Source: Polytrichum commune (lineage: Eukaryota; Streptophyta; Polytrichopsida; Polytrichales; Polytrichaceae). From it: DNA of 64,000 bases. The DNA is taken from NCBI GenBank assembly GCA_950295325.1, contig OX485805.1:37247501-37311500 (forward strand). The letters are read 5' to 3'. The notes beneath the pieces are model-generated. The model was not told the DNA's origin and did not search any database. It saw only the letters and a list, made by a program, of their open reading frames with translations. Both the position numbers and the translations under genes were made by a program. Positions 1-11,199 of this stretch are shown here, in pieces (position 1 is the first letter of the stretch; every line of letters starts with the position of its first letter).

Positions 1-2162
1 ACTTGCTAGGAAAGTGGGTGTATGGCACATGCATATGAGGGTGCATTGTCACCCACTCTATGCTTTCCTGAATAGTGACCCAATCTTGAAGTGTGGGTCA
101 GGTTGAGCATGTGGGGGAGCCGGGCCTTAGTCTCACAACCCTTCATTCATTAATTATATAATGTTATCATGCACCTTGGGTGAAGAAAGGAGGTAAACGG
201 TGAACATTGAGAATATGACCAACAAACTTGTCATAAGATCCCACTTGATGGAACACATATGTGCTTGAAAGTTACGCAAACATAAAGTGTGCAAGTCCTT
301 CTATAATTAGTTTAACTAATGTTGGTTTCATAATTTATAATCAGCAACAAGTGGCACCTCTTTCTTGGAGAAAGTTCTTAGACAAATTTTGTCTCTCCCA
401 CGCAACATGACTTCCCCCCCCCCCCCCACACAGACATAGATAGCGTAATTTTTTTTGTCTTGCCATGACAAGTTCAAAACTTTTTCCAAGAAAAAGGTTT
501 TCCTAATTAGTGGCAAAAACATCCTTCAAGAGACAATCATATTGAACTTAAATTCATTCAAGGCTTTTCTTAAGCATATTTCCAGTGTTCCCAAGTCTAA
601 ACGCCTGAGAGGGCAGCATTTCGGGAAAGGACTATAAGTCTCCTCCTCGACAATTTCTCTCCCAACGACTTCCTTCCCTTCAACTTTTTCGGGTGGGAGG
701 GTGCGATCCTAAGCACTTCAGAACCTCAAACATAACATTTGTAGACCCTTCAAATAAGAATGTTTCAAGCAAGAAAACTAAGATAGTTACTCAACCTTTG
801 GGATTGTAGCATCATTCTGTGTTTGCTCCAATGCATGATCTCTAGGAGGGGAGAACCTCACCTTTGCCCATATGCAACCCACACTAAAGTATTAGCACTT
901 GCACATCAAGTGTCCACAACTACATCCAATTGATATCCATGTCTCCAAGAAAAATGTATAGAGGAATTCAAAACTTAAAACATGCATGCTCAATAGATAC
1001 TTTAGTTTATCACCTTGATGTTAGCCATGGTAGCGTTATACATAATTAAAAAATGTACAAGAATAGAGAAAATGGCTAGTAGCTGAGCATGGTGGACCAC
1101 ACGTCTATGTTGCCCTGTAGCTTTGTAGATGTGGGCCAGGTAGTGTTGACACTTGTGTACAGACAGGAGCTTTGTCGTAAAGGCGTGAGGATCAAGCAAG
1201 TAATTCTACACAGAGGTAAGTATGCAACAAGGTAGAGCCTAGTGAGGCCATACTTCTGTGTGGAAGAGGTTGGTTTTTTTTTTTAAATTAATTTTTTTTA
1301 AAACCCTTTGATGTGAGCCCAAAAGATGGCACTTTTAGGGTTTTTTATAAGTATTCAAATCATGGCAAATCATGGTGTAAATCAAGGTGTAGTGATCAAC
1401 CATCTTGAATTGCATGATGTGCATGATTTAAAGAATATTAGGTTTTAGTAAGGTACTAAAAATCCTTCTTGGGTTGCTCACTATAGCTCATTATTGTCAT
1501 ATGCGCGTTTCTTGGTATTCTTTTTCTAAATTTTATGGTTTTCACTATATACGGGAAAAGAGAGAGAGAGAGAGACCCTCTTTTTTTTGGTCTTATGAGT
1601 AACCGCATGTTGTTTGCAAAATGCAAAATGAAGTATGGCATTTGGCTTTTTGATTGTAGTAGTATCCAAATTTAAAATAGAAAATAGGATGCATTTATTT
1701 TCCCTAAAATCTGGTATTAGGTCACGAGAGGGAAGTTATTATGGCTGATATGTTGGTCATCATGGCATAAGTTACATATGTAACATTTGTTGCATAGTTT
1801 GGTTATGACTCGCCAAACCACATTGCTCTATTGGCGGTTTAGATCCATTTTCTCAAATTTTGGTTCTAAAGGGAAGAAAAAAAAAAGCTGCCTTATTCTT
1901 TTTGGTACAATTTAGCTACATTTGGCGCTAAATTGCTCGCAAAGGTTGGTGTTGCAGAGGCTCTGAACTATTGTCTAGCTACGAATTGGTCAGTGCAGGT
2001 TGTGTTAAAGGTGGACCTGTCATATGGAGAAGTCCATGCAGCTTGTTACTACTTGAATTTGTGCTTTAATTTGCTGGCAGAAGATGTTTGACTTGGTGGT
2101 CACTTGCACATATAATATAGTTCACAAGGTGTCCGTTGTCTCAATTTTTGCACTACTGTTAC
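1..2162. other. Gene-free AT-rich stretch
   Basis: No frame longer than about 75 codons is open and none resembles a known protein. The stretch holds a run of 14 C at 414-427 and a short GA tract near 1560-1575. I see no gene here. Confidence 0.6.
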
Positions 2163-2165
2163 TAA

Positions 2166-2675
2166 GGGCCACTTCACACACGAGACTGAGAGCCCGTGAC
2201 CATTACACTTCGAGCACTCTCATTGGTGGAAAAGCCGGAGCCGGTTCAAGTTTGCTTCACACTACGCTTGAGGGACCAACAGAGTATGTGAATGCAAGAT
2301 GGATGTAAAGTCTACATGGAGTCCTATATGGCATCGAATGGATCATGTTTCATGGTCACTTGGACTATTTTCAAAAACCACCTCTTGGAGGTAGGCCTAA
2401 CACAAAACCAGGAGACCATGGCACTCTGAACGCTCACAACCATTGGTTTATTCTATTTTATCATGTGTGAGGACCCGCATGAATAGAAAGTCATTGAAAT
2501 AGTATTGAGTTGAGGGTCCGGTCACATATAACTTCACACTACACTTGAGGATTGTGACCACACTACATGATTGTGGAGGTCTCTTGGGACGGCCTTTGGA
2601 CACTTTCATGGTCACAACTCTTTGGGCTCTTACAGTTTCATGGTCACAACTCTTGGCTCGTGTGTGAAGTGGCCC
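2166..2675. mobile_element. PIF/Harbinger-like MITE, family A copy 1 (510 bp)
   Basis: The ends are inverted: GGGCCACTTCACACACGAG on the left and its complement on the right. The inversion continues imperfectly for about 36 bp, with a shared AGAGCC..GTGACCAT block. The element is flanked on both sides by TAA (2163-2165 and 2676-2678), the 3-bp target duplication typical of PIF/Harbinger elements. No transposase is encoded, so it is non-autonomous; the short open frame at 2084-2308 overlaps the left end and is incidental. Further copies are at 8834, 39737 and 56264. Confidence 0.85.
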
Positions 2676-2775
2676 TAAGTTGTGCTTTGTTGGACCAGAA
2701 GGATACTAGGTTGCTTGAAAGATCTTCACTTGGGCTATGTCCGTAATTTTTCACAAATAGAGTTCCTCCTACAAT

Positions 2776-3195
2776 AGAGTTATCCATAAAGTCCTTCAAA
2801 GAGGGACAAAACCGTGGGTTCGATCCTTCTTTGAGAAACTTTCTTCTCAGAGCTCGGTAGCTCCTTGTGTGCAGGAGCCTATTTTGAAAGTTGGGTGAAA
2901 CTTTTGAGACCTCCTCTTTCCATCTCTCAAACTTTGAGAGAATTTTAGATCTAAAATTGAGTATGTGCTTGGTTCCCGCTGTCCTAAATCTTGGATTGAC
3001 CATATGCAAGGTTCGCTTGGCCGACCCATCCTAATGGAGCAACCTAAAAGCTGGTGATTAGTAGCCTAACACCACTATTTGTGTATGCTAATTTAAGCAT
3101 GAAGAAAACTTGGAGGACTTTGTGTTTATTCTCATAAAGCCAGGGTTTGGGACAACACCCATGATTTCATCTCCTTTACTTCACAAATAACTTTG
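2776..3195. mobile_element. MITE family I, copy 1
   Basis: Imperfect terminal inverted repeats begin AGAGTTATCCATAAAGT on the left and are matched on the right by a complement near 3176-3195. A second full copy lies at 42709-43125 with the same internal order. The open frames on the minus strand at 2644-3029 fall inside this repeat and are not genes. Confidence 0.6.
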
Positions 3196-3374
3196 ATAAG
3201 TTCAATTTTTTTGGCTAACTAATTTGCGATATCTAATGGATGGTGACCACACTTTCTAATTAACTGGTTTTGGTCACTTACACAATTTCCCATCAGACAT
3301 TGACATTGAGAACCGAGCTATTATTGTGGTGCAGAATGATGTTCAGAAGGAGGGGGTTATGATGCATATTGAGC

Positions 3375-3553
3375 TCATCAATAAAAGTCTCTCATAGACG
3401 GATGAAACCGTGGGTTTGATCAGGCATTTTTGATAGCCTAGCACCACTCTTTGTGTATGCTAATTTAAGCATTAAGATAACTTAGGTGACTGTGTTCATC
3501 TCATAAACTTAGGGTTTGGGACTAAAACCCATGGTTTCAATTGCTTTACTTTA
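3375..3553. mobile_element. MITE family I, internally deleted copy
   Basis: This stretch repeats the two ends of the neighbouring family I element (the AAACCGTGGGTTTGAT block, the AGCACCACTCTTTGTGTATG block and the ACTTTATGGATAACTCT end) but lacks the middle. It lies in the same orientation about 200 bp downstream of copy 1. Confidence 0.5.
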
Positions 3554-4172
3554 TGGATAACTCTATTAACTTTGAAGGTCTATGTTGGAGGGTTCTTGCA
3601 GAATCAAGCTTGACTTGTTCTCGAATTGGTTGGTGTAGATAAATTTCTAGAATGTGATATTGGTCCGGTCCATATACATGCAACTTATCACTACACTAAA
3701 ATATTGCTATAATTTAGTGTGGACAACAATAATTCTCTAGAGCCCCACACTGTTTTCTACCCATGCCAATGTTCTACTTCTAAGTTAGTTTGGACCACAT
3801 AATAATTTTCTTGGGAAAATGATGCTACTTAGTTTCTTGGGGTAGGTTGATGCAAGCAAGGTTTACAAAAGCCAAACGGTTGCCAAGTTGGCTTTTAATT
3901 GAGATCCTTGCATGGAGTCTTCAGGGTGGACCTGACAAATTTTAGGCCTAATTTGGGTTTTGTAAAAAATTGAGCAAATGGAAGGTGAGTAGTTGGGAGG
4001 TAATTAACAAGAATAGTAATGCTCTTATTATTACTAAGTGCTTCCGAAGATGCTAGACAATTTACTTCATTCAAGCTTTGCTTATTGAATACAAACGTGG
4101 TGAGCGCGCATATGCTATACAAGGTAGTTATGATCTATGCATCACCGTACATGCAACACCATATTATATGGT

Positions 4173-4176
<4 letters not shown>

Positions 4177-4209
<33 letters not shown>
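4177..4209. repeat. (AT)n microsatellite
   Basis: Uninterrupted alternating A and T over about 33 bp. Confidence 0.95.
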
Positions 4210-4212
<3 letters not shown>

Positions 4213-4374
4213 ATAATGCCTACCCCATTTTCAACATTTGGATTATCACCAAAACTTTAGAACCTGTAATGTGAAACTACCATGCAACACAAGTTGAGAG
4301 TGAATATTAAGAATAAGGTCAAATGATGATAGAAGAAGATAATGTAGAAGTAGAAGGCACTTGGATGCACTCAC

Positions 4375-5205
4375 TTGATTGGCTATGTGTTCTCCTTCAA
4401 GTGTCATTTGAAAATGAAAGAGTTACTAAATGTTGGATGTTGTTGTCATCACCCCACCTTTCTTGAGAGAATCCGAAATATTACACGCTTTGCATCCAAA
4501 TTTAAAATGTGGAGTCTGTTTCCCTTTTACTTTACAAGACATTTGAGGATGACGATGCACCCAGAAACTGAATTACATAGTTCTGCAATCAACTACCAAA
4601 AAGGAAGACTGCAAATGAGATGCCAAGCAATAGATTGGAACGATACCGTTGACCAAACATCGATCCAAAAGAACTGCAAATTGGGGAACTTGTTTTTTCA
4701 ATGATCTAGAGGAAGCTTGTAATCGGCTTCAAAGGAACAGCTGACACTCGGCAGATTATCTGAGAATCTGACACCTCTAAGGATGTAGGAGAGTCTGATG
4801 TGTTCATGTAGTGATGATGCTGTGTGTTTGACGGAGAAAATTACAGCCAAGCCTCAATCGTAGTTCAGCTCCGCGACCCTATTCTATTCTCATTTTCTAT
4901 ATATATGCTCATGAAGCGACACAAGCTCCGTAAGCGGGGATTAAGTTATTTCCATCTATCTTCGAGCACATGAACAAAGGAATCAGACATCAGGTTTTTG
5001 TACTAAAGATCATGATACGTGCATGCACACGTTTATTCCTGACCACAAGGCAGAACCGCTAACAAACTCACAGATAGAAAATCTTTGAGCACCTCCGTCA
5101 CATTGAAGCCAGGATCTAAGAAGATGGCGCATACTCAGATGCTATCTTGCATGTAACAAAACCATGACTTGGCAGAGAGAAGCCGTATTCTGTGAATGGT
5201 GTCGT
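4375..5205. other. Unassigned low-copy stretch
   Basis: I do not find this sequence elsewhere in the window. A 109-codon frame is open on the plus strand (4375-4704) but its protein is unrecognised and its start is arbitrary. On the minus strand, around 5065-5110, an AG preceded by a pyrimidine stretch and a GTGAGT bracket a short open segment, which could be a small exon. No function can be assigned. Confidence 0.3.
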
Positions 5206-5213
5206 GGACAGTT

Positions 5214-5710
5214 CACGGGTAGATCACTTAGTGCATTTAAAAAACGACGTGCAGCATAATATAGAGAGGATTAAAATCATTTGAAATAAAAATTATAAAG
5301 GAATTCCAAATAATGAAGGGGCCATTAAATGTAGACAATCCCATTATAAGTAAGTTAGATGGACATAAAACGTGGGCCATTATTTTTTTGTAAAATTAAT
5401 ATAGGGGCTGAAGATAAGGATCCTAGAAGGTATGTTTAGTATAGTATGTAAATGGGTTTAGGACTCACAGGGATGGATGATAATTGGGATTTCCATCTGT
5501 CCAAAAATGGCTTAAAAGGAATATAGAGTACAAAAAATTGCAGTGACTTGGACAATATAAGTAATAAATGGGTGCAAACAAATGGGCCATTTTTGAAATT
5601 TAAGTAATTATAGGGAGGCTTTAATTTAGCCTTTGAAGGTAAATAGCCCCGAAACAAAAAAACCTAGCCGCACGTGGTGCACAAAAAAGCCTTAGAGTGA
5701 TCTACCCGTG
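5214..5710. mobile_element. hAT-like MITE (497 bp) with perfect 8-bp target duplication
   Basis: Terminal inverted repeats CACGGGTAGATCACT and AGTGATCTACCCGTG bound the element. Outside them stands an identical direct repeat, GGACAGTT, at 5206-5213 and 5711-5718. Eight-bp duplications are typical of hAT elements. No transposase is present. The perfect duplication suggests a fairly recent insertion; removing the element joins sequence that otherwise reads as one continuous low-copy stretch. Confidence 0.8.
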
Positions 5711-5774
5711 GGACAGTTGCGGTACTCAGAACAATACCGTAGGTGATTCGTCAAAACAATCGGCCGCAGGTAAA

Positions 5775-5992
5775 CAACCCAATGAACTGGGAGAACCGAC
5801 CGCTAGTTACAGATGAGCCGGTTGAGTTTGATAAATATCCGGTTGAAGTTCAAGACTTCAGGAAGATTACCCATCATTTTAGAGGAATCCATAGAATATA
5901 CATCAAATTAATAAAGAAAAACTGAAAGATCACAACAAGTAACCGGTTGGACTTGGAAACACTAGGATCTTGACCGATTATGCTAAAAAATG
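5775..5992 (+). repeat. Dispersed repeat family E, copy 1
   Basis: A roughly 215-bp sequence running from AACTGGGAGAACCGACC through GTTCAAGACTTCAGGAA to TTGGAAACACTAGGATCTTG and on to CCCCGACACTGAAACC. It recurs at 6776 (shortened), 13785 and 23943 on this strand, and at 35565 and 49370 on the other. I see no terminal inverted repeat, so its class is unknown. Confidence 0.7.
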
Positions 5993-6350
5993 TCCCCGAC
6001 ACTGAAACCAGCCTGCTCATGTACTGCAAGTACGGGCACAAGCCACCGAGGACATAGATTCATATTCCAAATAGTCCCCTATAACTTTTGAAAAGGCTAA
6101 AGATGTGATATACACAACCTTAAAATGTTTCAGAAGTTAAACGGTGCAATAAGCATTAGTGTTGTAAGTTTGAACATCAACTTGATTCCCACAACCAAAA
6201 CAGAAGTTAAATCGACATCAAGTCTCATGATCTGATTGTCTGCATCCTTCTTGATACTCAATGATTCACCTTCCTACAGCTTTAACTTCTGAGTTGACCA
6301 TAAGCACCTCCTCAAGGACATTCGAAACAATAAGCATACGCTTTACATAC

Positions 6351-6421
6351 CTTTGAATGTCATCCATGTAGGACTCCCCACGGGGATATCTGTATCTGAG
6401 TTTATCGTGCTTCCGTGCTTC
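6351..6421 (-). pseudogene. F2KP (6-phosphofructo-2-kinase/fructose-2,6-bisphosphatase) exon fragment
   Basis: On the minus strand this 71-bp segment reads EARKHDKLRYRYPRGESY followed by MDDIQ. This is a near match to the phosphatase-domain motif RYRYPRGESY...IQR, conserved from plants to animals in the enzyme that makes and breaks fructose-2,6-bisphosphate. It ends in AG followed by GTATGT (6345-6350), a good splice donor in the expected position before the LEPVI block. No neighbouring F2KP exon is visible on either side. The sequence lies between two copies of repeat family E (5775 and 6776). I infer a captured or left-over exon, not a working gene. Confidence 0.7.
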
Positions 6422-6519
6422 GTAACAAAGAAGAGCCTCGTAGGATCGTCATCAATCACATTGATTACCCAAGCATTTTGCTCCAGACCATTACAAAAGC
6501 CACAACAAGCCTAAGGTGG

Positions 6520-7185
6520 TCTGCACTTTGTAAATTGTTGCACGTCCTTCGACAGTTGGTTACTCCCAGAAACCTCTCAATATTGGAGCCAAAAGCGAGA
6601 GGCGAAATTGATAGACCTCTAAGACCTTAAACCTTAAGAATGTCCTTCAGCATAGCACAAGGTAGTCTTCTCCTTTACTCAGGCCTAAGAAATCGTCAAT
6701 CCTAAAGTCTCGCATCTCTCTTGAGCCGCCGAGAGCATTGACTATTAGACGAATATCGATTACCAAAGGTAGAAATAATGAACGGGGAGAGCCGACCTCT
6801 AAATACAGATAAACCGGTTGATCTCGAGAAATAAGCGGTTGAAGTTCAAGACTTCAGGAAAACTACCGATCATTTTAGAAGAATCTAAGGAATATACTTT
6901 AAATTAATAATGAAAAACTGAAAGATCACAACATGTTGAACTTGGAAACACTAGGTAGGATAACCCACAGATTCCAGCTACAGACAAATTTGGAACATGA
7001 GCTCAAATTGAGAAATTAGAGCGCCAAGCTTTGTCCTCGGGTTCTATCTCAGGACTCGTCCTAGCGATTCTCTAATGAAGCATGCAAACCACATGCAATG
7101 AAGCACTTCCTACATATACTTCATCACTTTGTAAATTGTTGTAGATCCTTCGACAGTAGCTCCCTCCCAGAAACCCTAGGAAACT
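6520..7185 (+). repeat. Short direct duplication (about 60 bp) 600 bp apart
   Basis: CACTTTGTAAATTGTTG, CCTTCGACAGT and CTCCCAGAAACC occur in the same order at 6522-6580 and 7125-7185. Family E copy 2 lies between the two. Whether the pair marks the borders of one composite element is unclear. Confidence 0.5.
6776..6960 (+). repeat. Dispersed repeat family E, copy 2
   Basis: The same order of blocks as copy 1 (AACGGGGAGAGCCGACC, GTTCAAGACTTCAGGAA, TTGGAAACACTAGG), ending earlier. It lies in the same orientation about 1 kb downstream of copy 1, with the F2KP exon relic between them. Confidence 0.65.
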
Positions 7186-7189
7186 TTAT

Positions 7190-7820
7190 CTTACAGTACA
7201 TGTGCGCATCAGGAAATGCATGGAACTGGTAAACAAGTCACCATGCGTGATACTTTTTCATCAGACAGATTTTTTTTCCACGAGTATGCACAGTTCACAA
7301 GATCTGCTGGAACCTGGAAGTCCAACATTTCACATGGACAGAGGCTAAAAATATCACCAAAAGGGTTACTAGACAAGGGCAGTGTCGGTGGGCTGATGCA
7401 CTGACATTGTTACTAATTTTACCTGAGATAGGAGACATCAGAAGCTTTTCCAGCAAACAAGCCACCGGAAACCTGGCTCAAAATTGCCCACCTCGCTCAC
7501 TCGCCCTACCGATTCTCCAAAAACGTTGCCTGCAACCCGTTGCCCTCTAAGTCGATCTGGCGCCAAGCAGCACCAAAAGAGCTCGGATCGCTACGCAGGT
7601 ATAGCTATCGATCTGTAGAGAGGGAGATTAGACCAGCTCTTTGGATCGCGAAAGAGTGGAATTTAAGTTGCGGTTCTGATAATACTCCTTGGCTCTGCCC
7701 TCCCAAGTTTGCACTGCTTCTTTCCTCGTAGGAAGATAGACAAGCACGATCGCGTAAGAGGAGGAGAAGGTGCTGACGAGAACTGGATGGATGACAAGAT
7801 GTCGGCCGAAGCTCGTGTCC
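7190..7820. other. Unassigned, more GC-balanced low-copy stretch
   Basis: Composition rises above the surroundings and CpG is common from 7440 on. On the plus strand the end of the stretch reads as an open segment (about 7735-7850, including IDKHDRVRGGEGADENWMDD) that runs into the tandem array below. A donor-like CAG/GTATAG stands near 7597. It may be exon-containing, but I cannot name a gene. Confidence 0.3.
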
Positions 7821-8590
7821 AATTACGTCAGCTCACCGAGTCTCTCACAAATTGATAACCCCGAAGCTCATCACCATTAGTAACTCAACTTAAGCACCTC
7901 AACAAAAAGAATTCTCTCCGTTCCACTACCAAAGGGCACCAAAGGACACCAAAGTCGCAGTACCGAGACCTTCACGTGTTCTAGAAACTAATTTAAAAAC
8001 CTCGTCACTCTGACAGCTGATTCATTTGTCGTGCAATTACGGCATCTCACCGACACTCTCACAAAATTGCTAATTCCGTAGCTCAACAGCATCAGCAACT
8101 CACCGTAACAACTTTAAACAAAAGGACTGCATCCGTTGCGTCACCCATGGGTACTAAAGTCGCAGTTGCCAGAACTTTACCTGTCTGGAAACTAATGTTA
8201 AAAACTCGCCACTTTAACACCTGAAGCTCTCGTGCAATTACGGCAGCTCGCCGACACTCCCACAAAATTGATAACCCCGAAGCTCAACAACATTAGCAAC
8301 TCACCTTCACCACCTTAACAAAAAGAATCCTCTCCTTCCGTCACCAAATGGCACCAAAGTCGCAGTACCACGAGCTTCACGTGTCTAAGAACTAATGTAA
8401 ACAACCTTGCCACTTTAACACCCGATTAAGCTCTCGTGCAATTACGGCAGCTCACCGACACCCTCACAAAATTATTAACCCCGAAGCTGCTCAACAGCAT
8501 CACCAGCTCACTTTAACCACCTTAAGCACCGGAAGAATTGCCTCCGCTCCGTCAACCAAAGCGCACCAAAGTTGCAGTGCCGAGAACTGT
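7815..8590 (+). repeat. Four-unit tandem array, period 201-214 bp
   Basis: The anchor AATTACG starts at 7821, 8035, 8236 and 8440. Each unit then carries a block reading CAGCTCACCGACAC, a CCCGAAGCTC block and ACCAAAGTCGCAGT, in the same order. In the first block each unit keeps an open plus-strand reading close to QLRQLTDTLTKL, while the rest of the unit is broken by stops and length changes. The units look like amplified copies of a segment that once included a short exon, or one that resembles coding sequence by chance. Confidence 0.8.
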
Positions 8591-8833
8591 CCAGCTCCAA
8601 TCGCATCCCCCGCGAGAAGAGCAAAGGCCGAGGTGAACTTAACACAATCGCGCTTGATCGATCGAATGTCTGGCACTTCGCGATTGCTTCGAGTTTGCTG
8701 CTGCTGGTGCTTTCGAGTAATAATAAGTCAGGCGAGGTTCTTCTATCTTTAGTATCATTATCATTATGATCCCTTTGTATCTCTAGTCACTTGAGTTATT
8801 TTACTCTAAATCCTCAAAGTACAACTACACTAA

Positions 8834-9168
8834 GGGCCACTTCACACACAAGCCAAGAGCCGTGACCATGAAATGGTGAGAGCCCAAAAGAAAGTGTCCG
8901 AAGGCCGTCCCAATACACCTCCATAATCATGCAGTCTGGTCACGGACCCTCAAGCGTAGTGTGAAGTCATATGTGACCGGGCCCTCAACCAAATGCTATT
9001 TCAATGAATGTCTATTCATGCGGGTCTTCACACATGATAAAATTGAATAAATCAACGGTTGTGAGCGTTCAGAGTGCCATGGTCTCTCGGTTTTGTGTTA
9101 GGCCTACCTCCAAGAGGTGGTTTTTGAAAATAATCCAAGTGACCATGAATCATGATCCTGCTTGGATA
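8834..9168. mobile_element. PIF-like MITE, family A copy 2 (truncated)
   Basis: Starts after TAA at 8831-8833 with GGGCCACTTCACACACAAG and follows family A in inverted orientation relative to copy 1. It runs until about 9168, where similarity stops; the second terminus is missing. The open frame at 9004-9390 straddles this break and is not a gene. Confidence 0.75.
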
Positions 9169-10900
9169 ATGCAAGATCGTGCACCAGACAAAGTTCTTGC
9201 GTTGGTAGGGCCCAAGGCTGTCCTCCCTAGACCGGGTTACAAGCTATTATGGGAGAGGATGCTCACAATGTTTCATGTCTGCATATATATGGTCTTCCAT
9301 GAAAAAATTCATTGTCAACCTTGTGGTGGAGTATCTATTCGCCGGGATGCCCAAACCCACACTAGTCTAGGAGGATTGCACCACGTTTGAGGGCATCTAG
9401 AAAAATGACGTGAGGAACCCCTTAAAGCCACAATCTCTCTTGTTTTTGAAAAGTTTGCAATCCAACTTCTAATGGCCACCTATATCTTTTGAATCCGAGA
9501 GGATTACTACTACAATTTCAAACACTCTTTTTGTAGATGATTGCCCTTACAAGCTTGCTTGTGTTATAGATGAGTGTGGGTTGTTTCCCAATCCCTTCAC
9601 CAATAGGAGAGTCGAGGAAGTGGACATGACAAAGGTTCTCCTCCCTTTCTTTGAAAACATGTTCTACTCACCAATGTCTCGGGCATGTGATTTTGTGCTC
9701 AACCATAGATTTGGGCAGCAACTTGTCAAGCATAACAATACAATCAAGTCGGCAATTCTAAAATCCAACAAGACTTCCAATCGACCCGACTTGCAACCTA
9801 TAAAGCATGTGCAAAGATAAGTAGGATTGCATTACTAAGTAGGATTATATGCAATGTAACATTGTGCATTCCATGCTATCTTCAGTTTCCTCCTGTTGGA
9901 TACACACCCTCCAATTCCACAGGCTTTGCATTTGTGTGCCAGACACTGGGGCATTCACGTAGTCTAGTCATGGCGCAAGAAATTTCATTAGCGAGTCATC
10001 CATTGGAGGTTCCAACTATCAAGGTCACACACTCTGAAGGTCACTTACACCACTTGCAATCGACTCAAAGATATACTCTAGTAAATTTTGGTTATTTCAC
10101 ACTTGGACATTCAAACAATGTTATTGTTTAAGTGTCAAACAAAATTCTTGTAAATAAGTGCCTCAACTTACATTTCACTTTCAATTTAGGCTCATATAAT
10201 ATGAATAGATTTCAATGTGTATGAGTAGATTGTATATGAATATGCATGAATGTATATGAATATAATCATATAATGAAGTAAATTGAAGAATGATTTTCCC
10301 CTTGTCACCGTGTAGGGTGTTGACCCCAACATGGTCCCCCCAATGAAAGATCCATCAATTCCTTGTGAAACCTTACCCATTATGAACCCCACAACTACAT
10401 TTGAGTACCAAACATTGTTTATCAAATCAAGAAGCCCTAATTCAAGGGGTGTTCATATGTTGCATGTTGGATTGGTTGACATTGGAAAGACTTATATCCC
10501 TCAATCATTTATGGCTTCAATTGCACTAATTGTTTCTAAAGATGCATTACCTCATCGTAGTTGAAGAGTGGTAATGGAATTCAAGGTATGGAATGGTCAT
10601 TATGCATTACCCCGGATATGCATTATCACCATAGTTAGACCAACGCAAATTAGACTCCATATGACCTTAAATGCATGGTCTATTGGCTTCATAAAGAGTG
10701 ACACCATTGGAGGTTGTGGCAGAGCTTTCACCAAAACTGAGATAAGCAATGTGTGCAAAAGGAATAATGCTTGGGATATTTCCACAGAACCCAAGCATTA
10801 CTCCCTTTGCGCACGACAGTAATAAGAGGCTACTAATCCGCTCTAGATTTTGCCCTGTGATCAGCCAAGAATTTGCAGAAAAGAACCGGACACCAAGTAC
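9169..10900. other. Unassigned stretch
   Basis: Several plus-strand frames of 77-89 codons are open (9581-9820, 9862-10131, 10331-10564), but none is recognisable and none joins another by clear splice signals. The part from about 10560 up to gene 1 may hold that gene's 3' untranslated region, since gene 1 is read from the minus strand and ends at 11200. Confidence 0.35.
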
Positions 10901-10968
10901 ATGTGATTGAGCCCCTGGTTGAGAAAGCATTACGGAACTATCCATTCTTCATACTGCAAGGTACAATA

Positions 10969-11199
10969 CTACTGAAGAGAAAGTTTGTTGTGGAAGAGAT
11001 CAACATGAACTCCTAACGATGCTCGTGAAAATGGAGCCAAATCCACATGCTTGTTTGCCTTTGATTCTCGCCTCACATTGTAAGAAGCTGTAGATTTCTC
11101 AAAGCACCAGAGTGGTGCCTGCCAGTGCTTATCTTCCAGGACTTTGCCCTCCTCGAATGTCATGTTATGAATCCATACTTCATAGTGCAAGTTAGAGTA
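10969..11199 (-). pseudogene. Second copy of gene 1's terminal exon
   Basis: This repeats the terminal coding exon at 11200-11411 with a period of exactly 231 bp (77 codons) and seven mismatches over about 205 bp by eye. It is open in the same frame and ends in its own TAG at 10969-10971. Only the TAG at 11200-11202 separates the two copies; beyond it the frame stays open straight into this copy. The AG of the original splice acceptor is missing here, although an AG 4 bp away would also join in frame. It is most likely 3' untranslated sequence. Readthrough or alternative-exon use is possible but not shown. Confidence 0.75.

Noticed and set aside
4375-4704. 109-codon plus-strand frame
   Set aside because: Unrecognised product, no codon pattern or splice context; listed only as unassigned sequence.
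6700-6750. Possible histidine-phosphatase RHGES-like motif of F2KP on the plus strand
   Set aside because: Opposite in strand to the convincing F2KP exon, interrupted by a stop, and similar over too few residues.
9004-9390. 128-codon plus-strand frame
   Set aside because: It begins inside a truncated family A MITE and crosses its break point.
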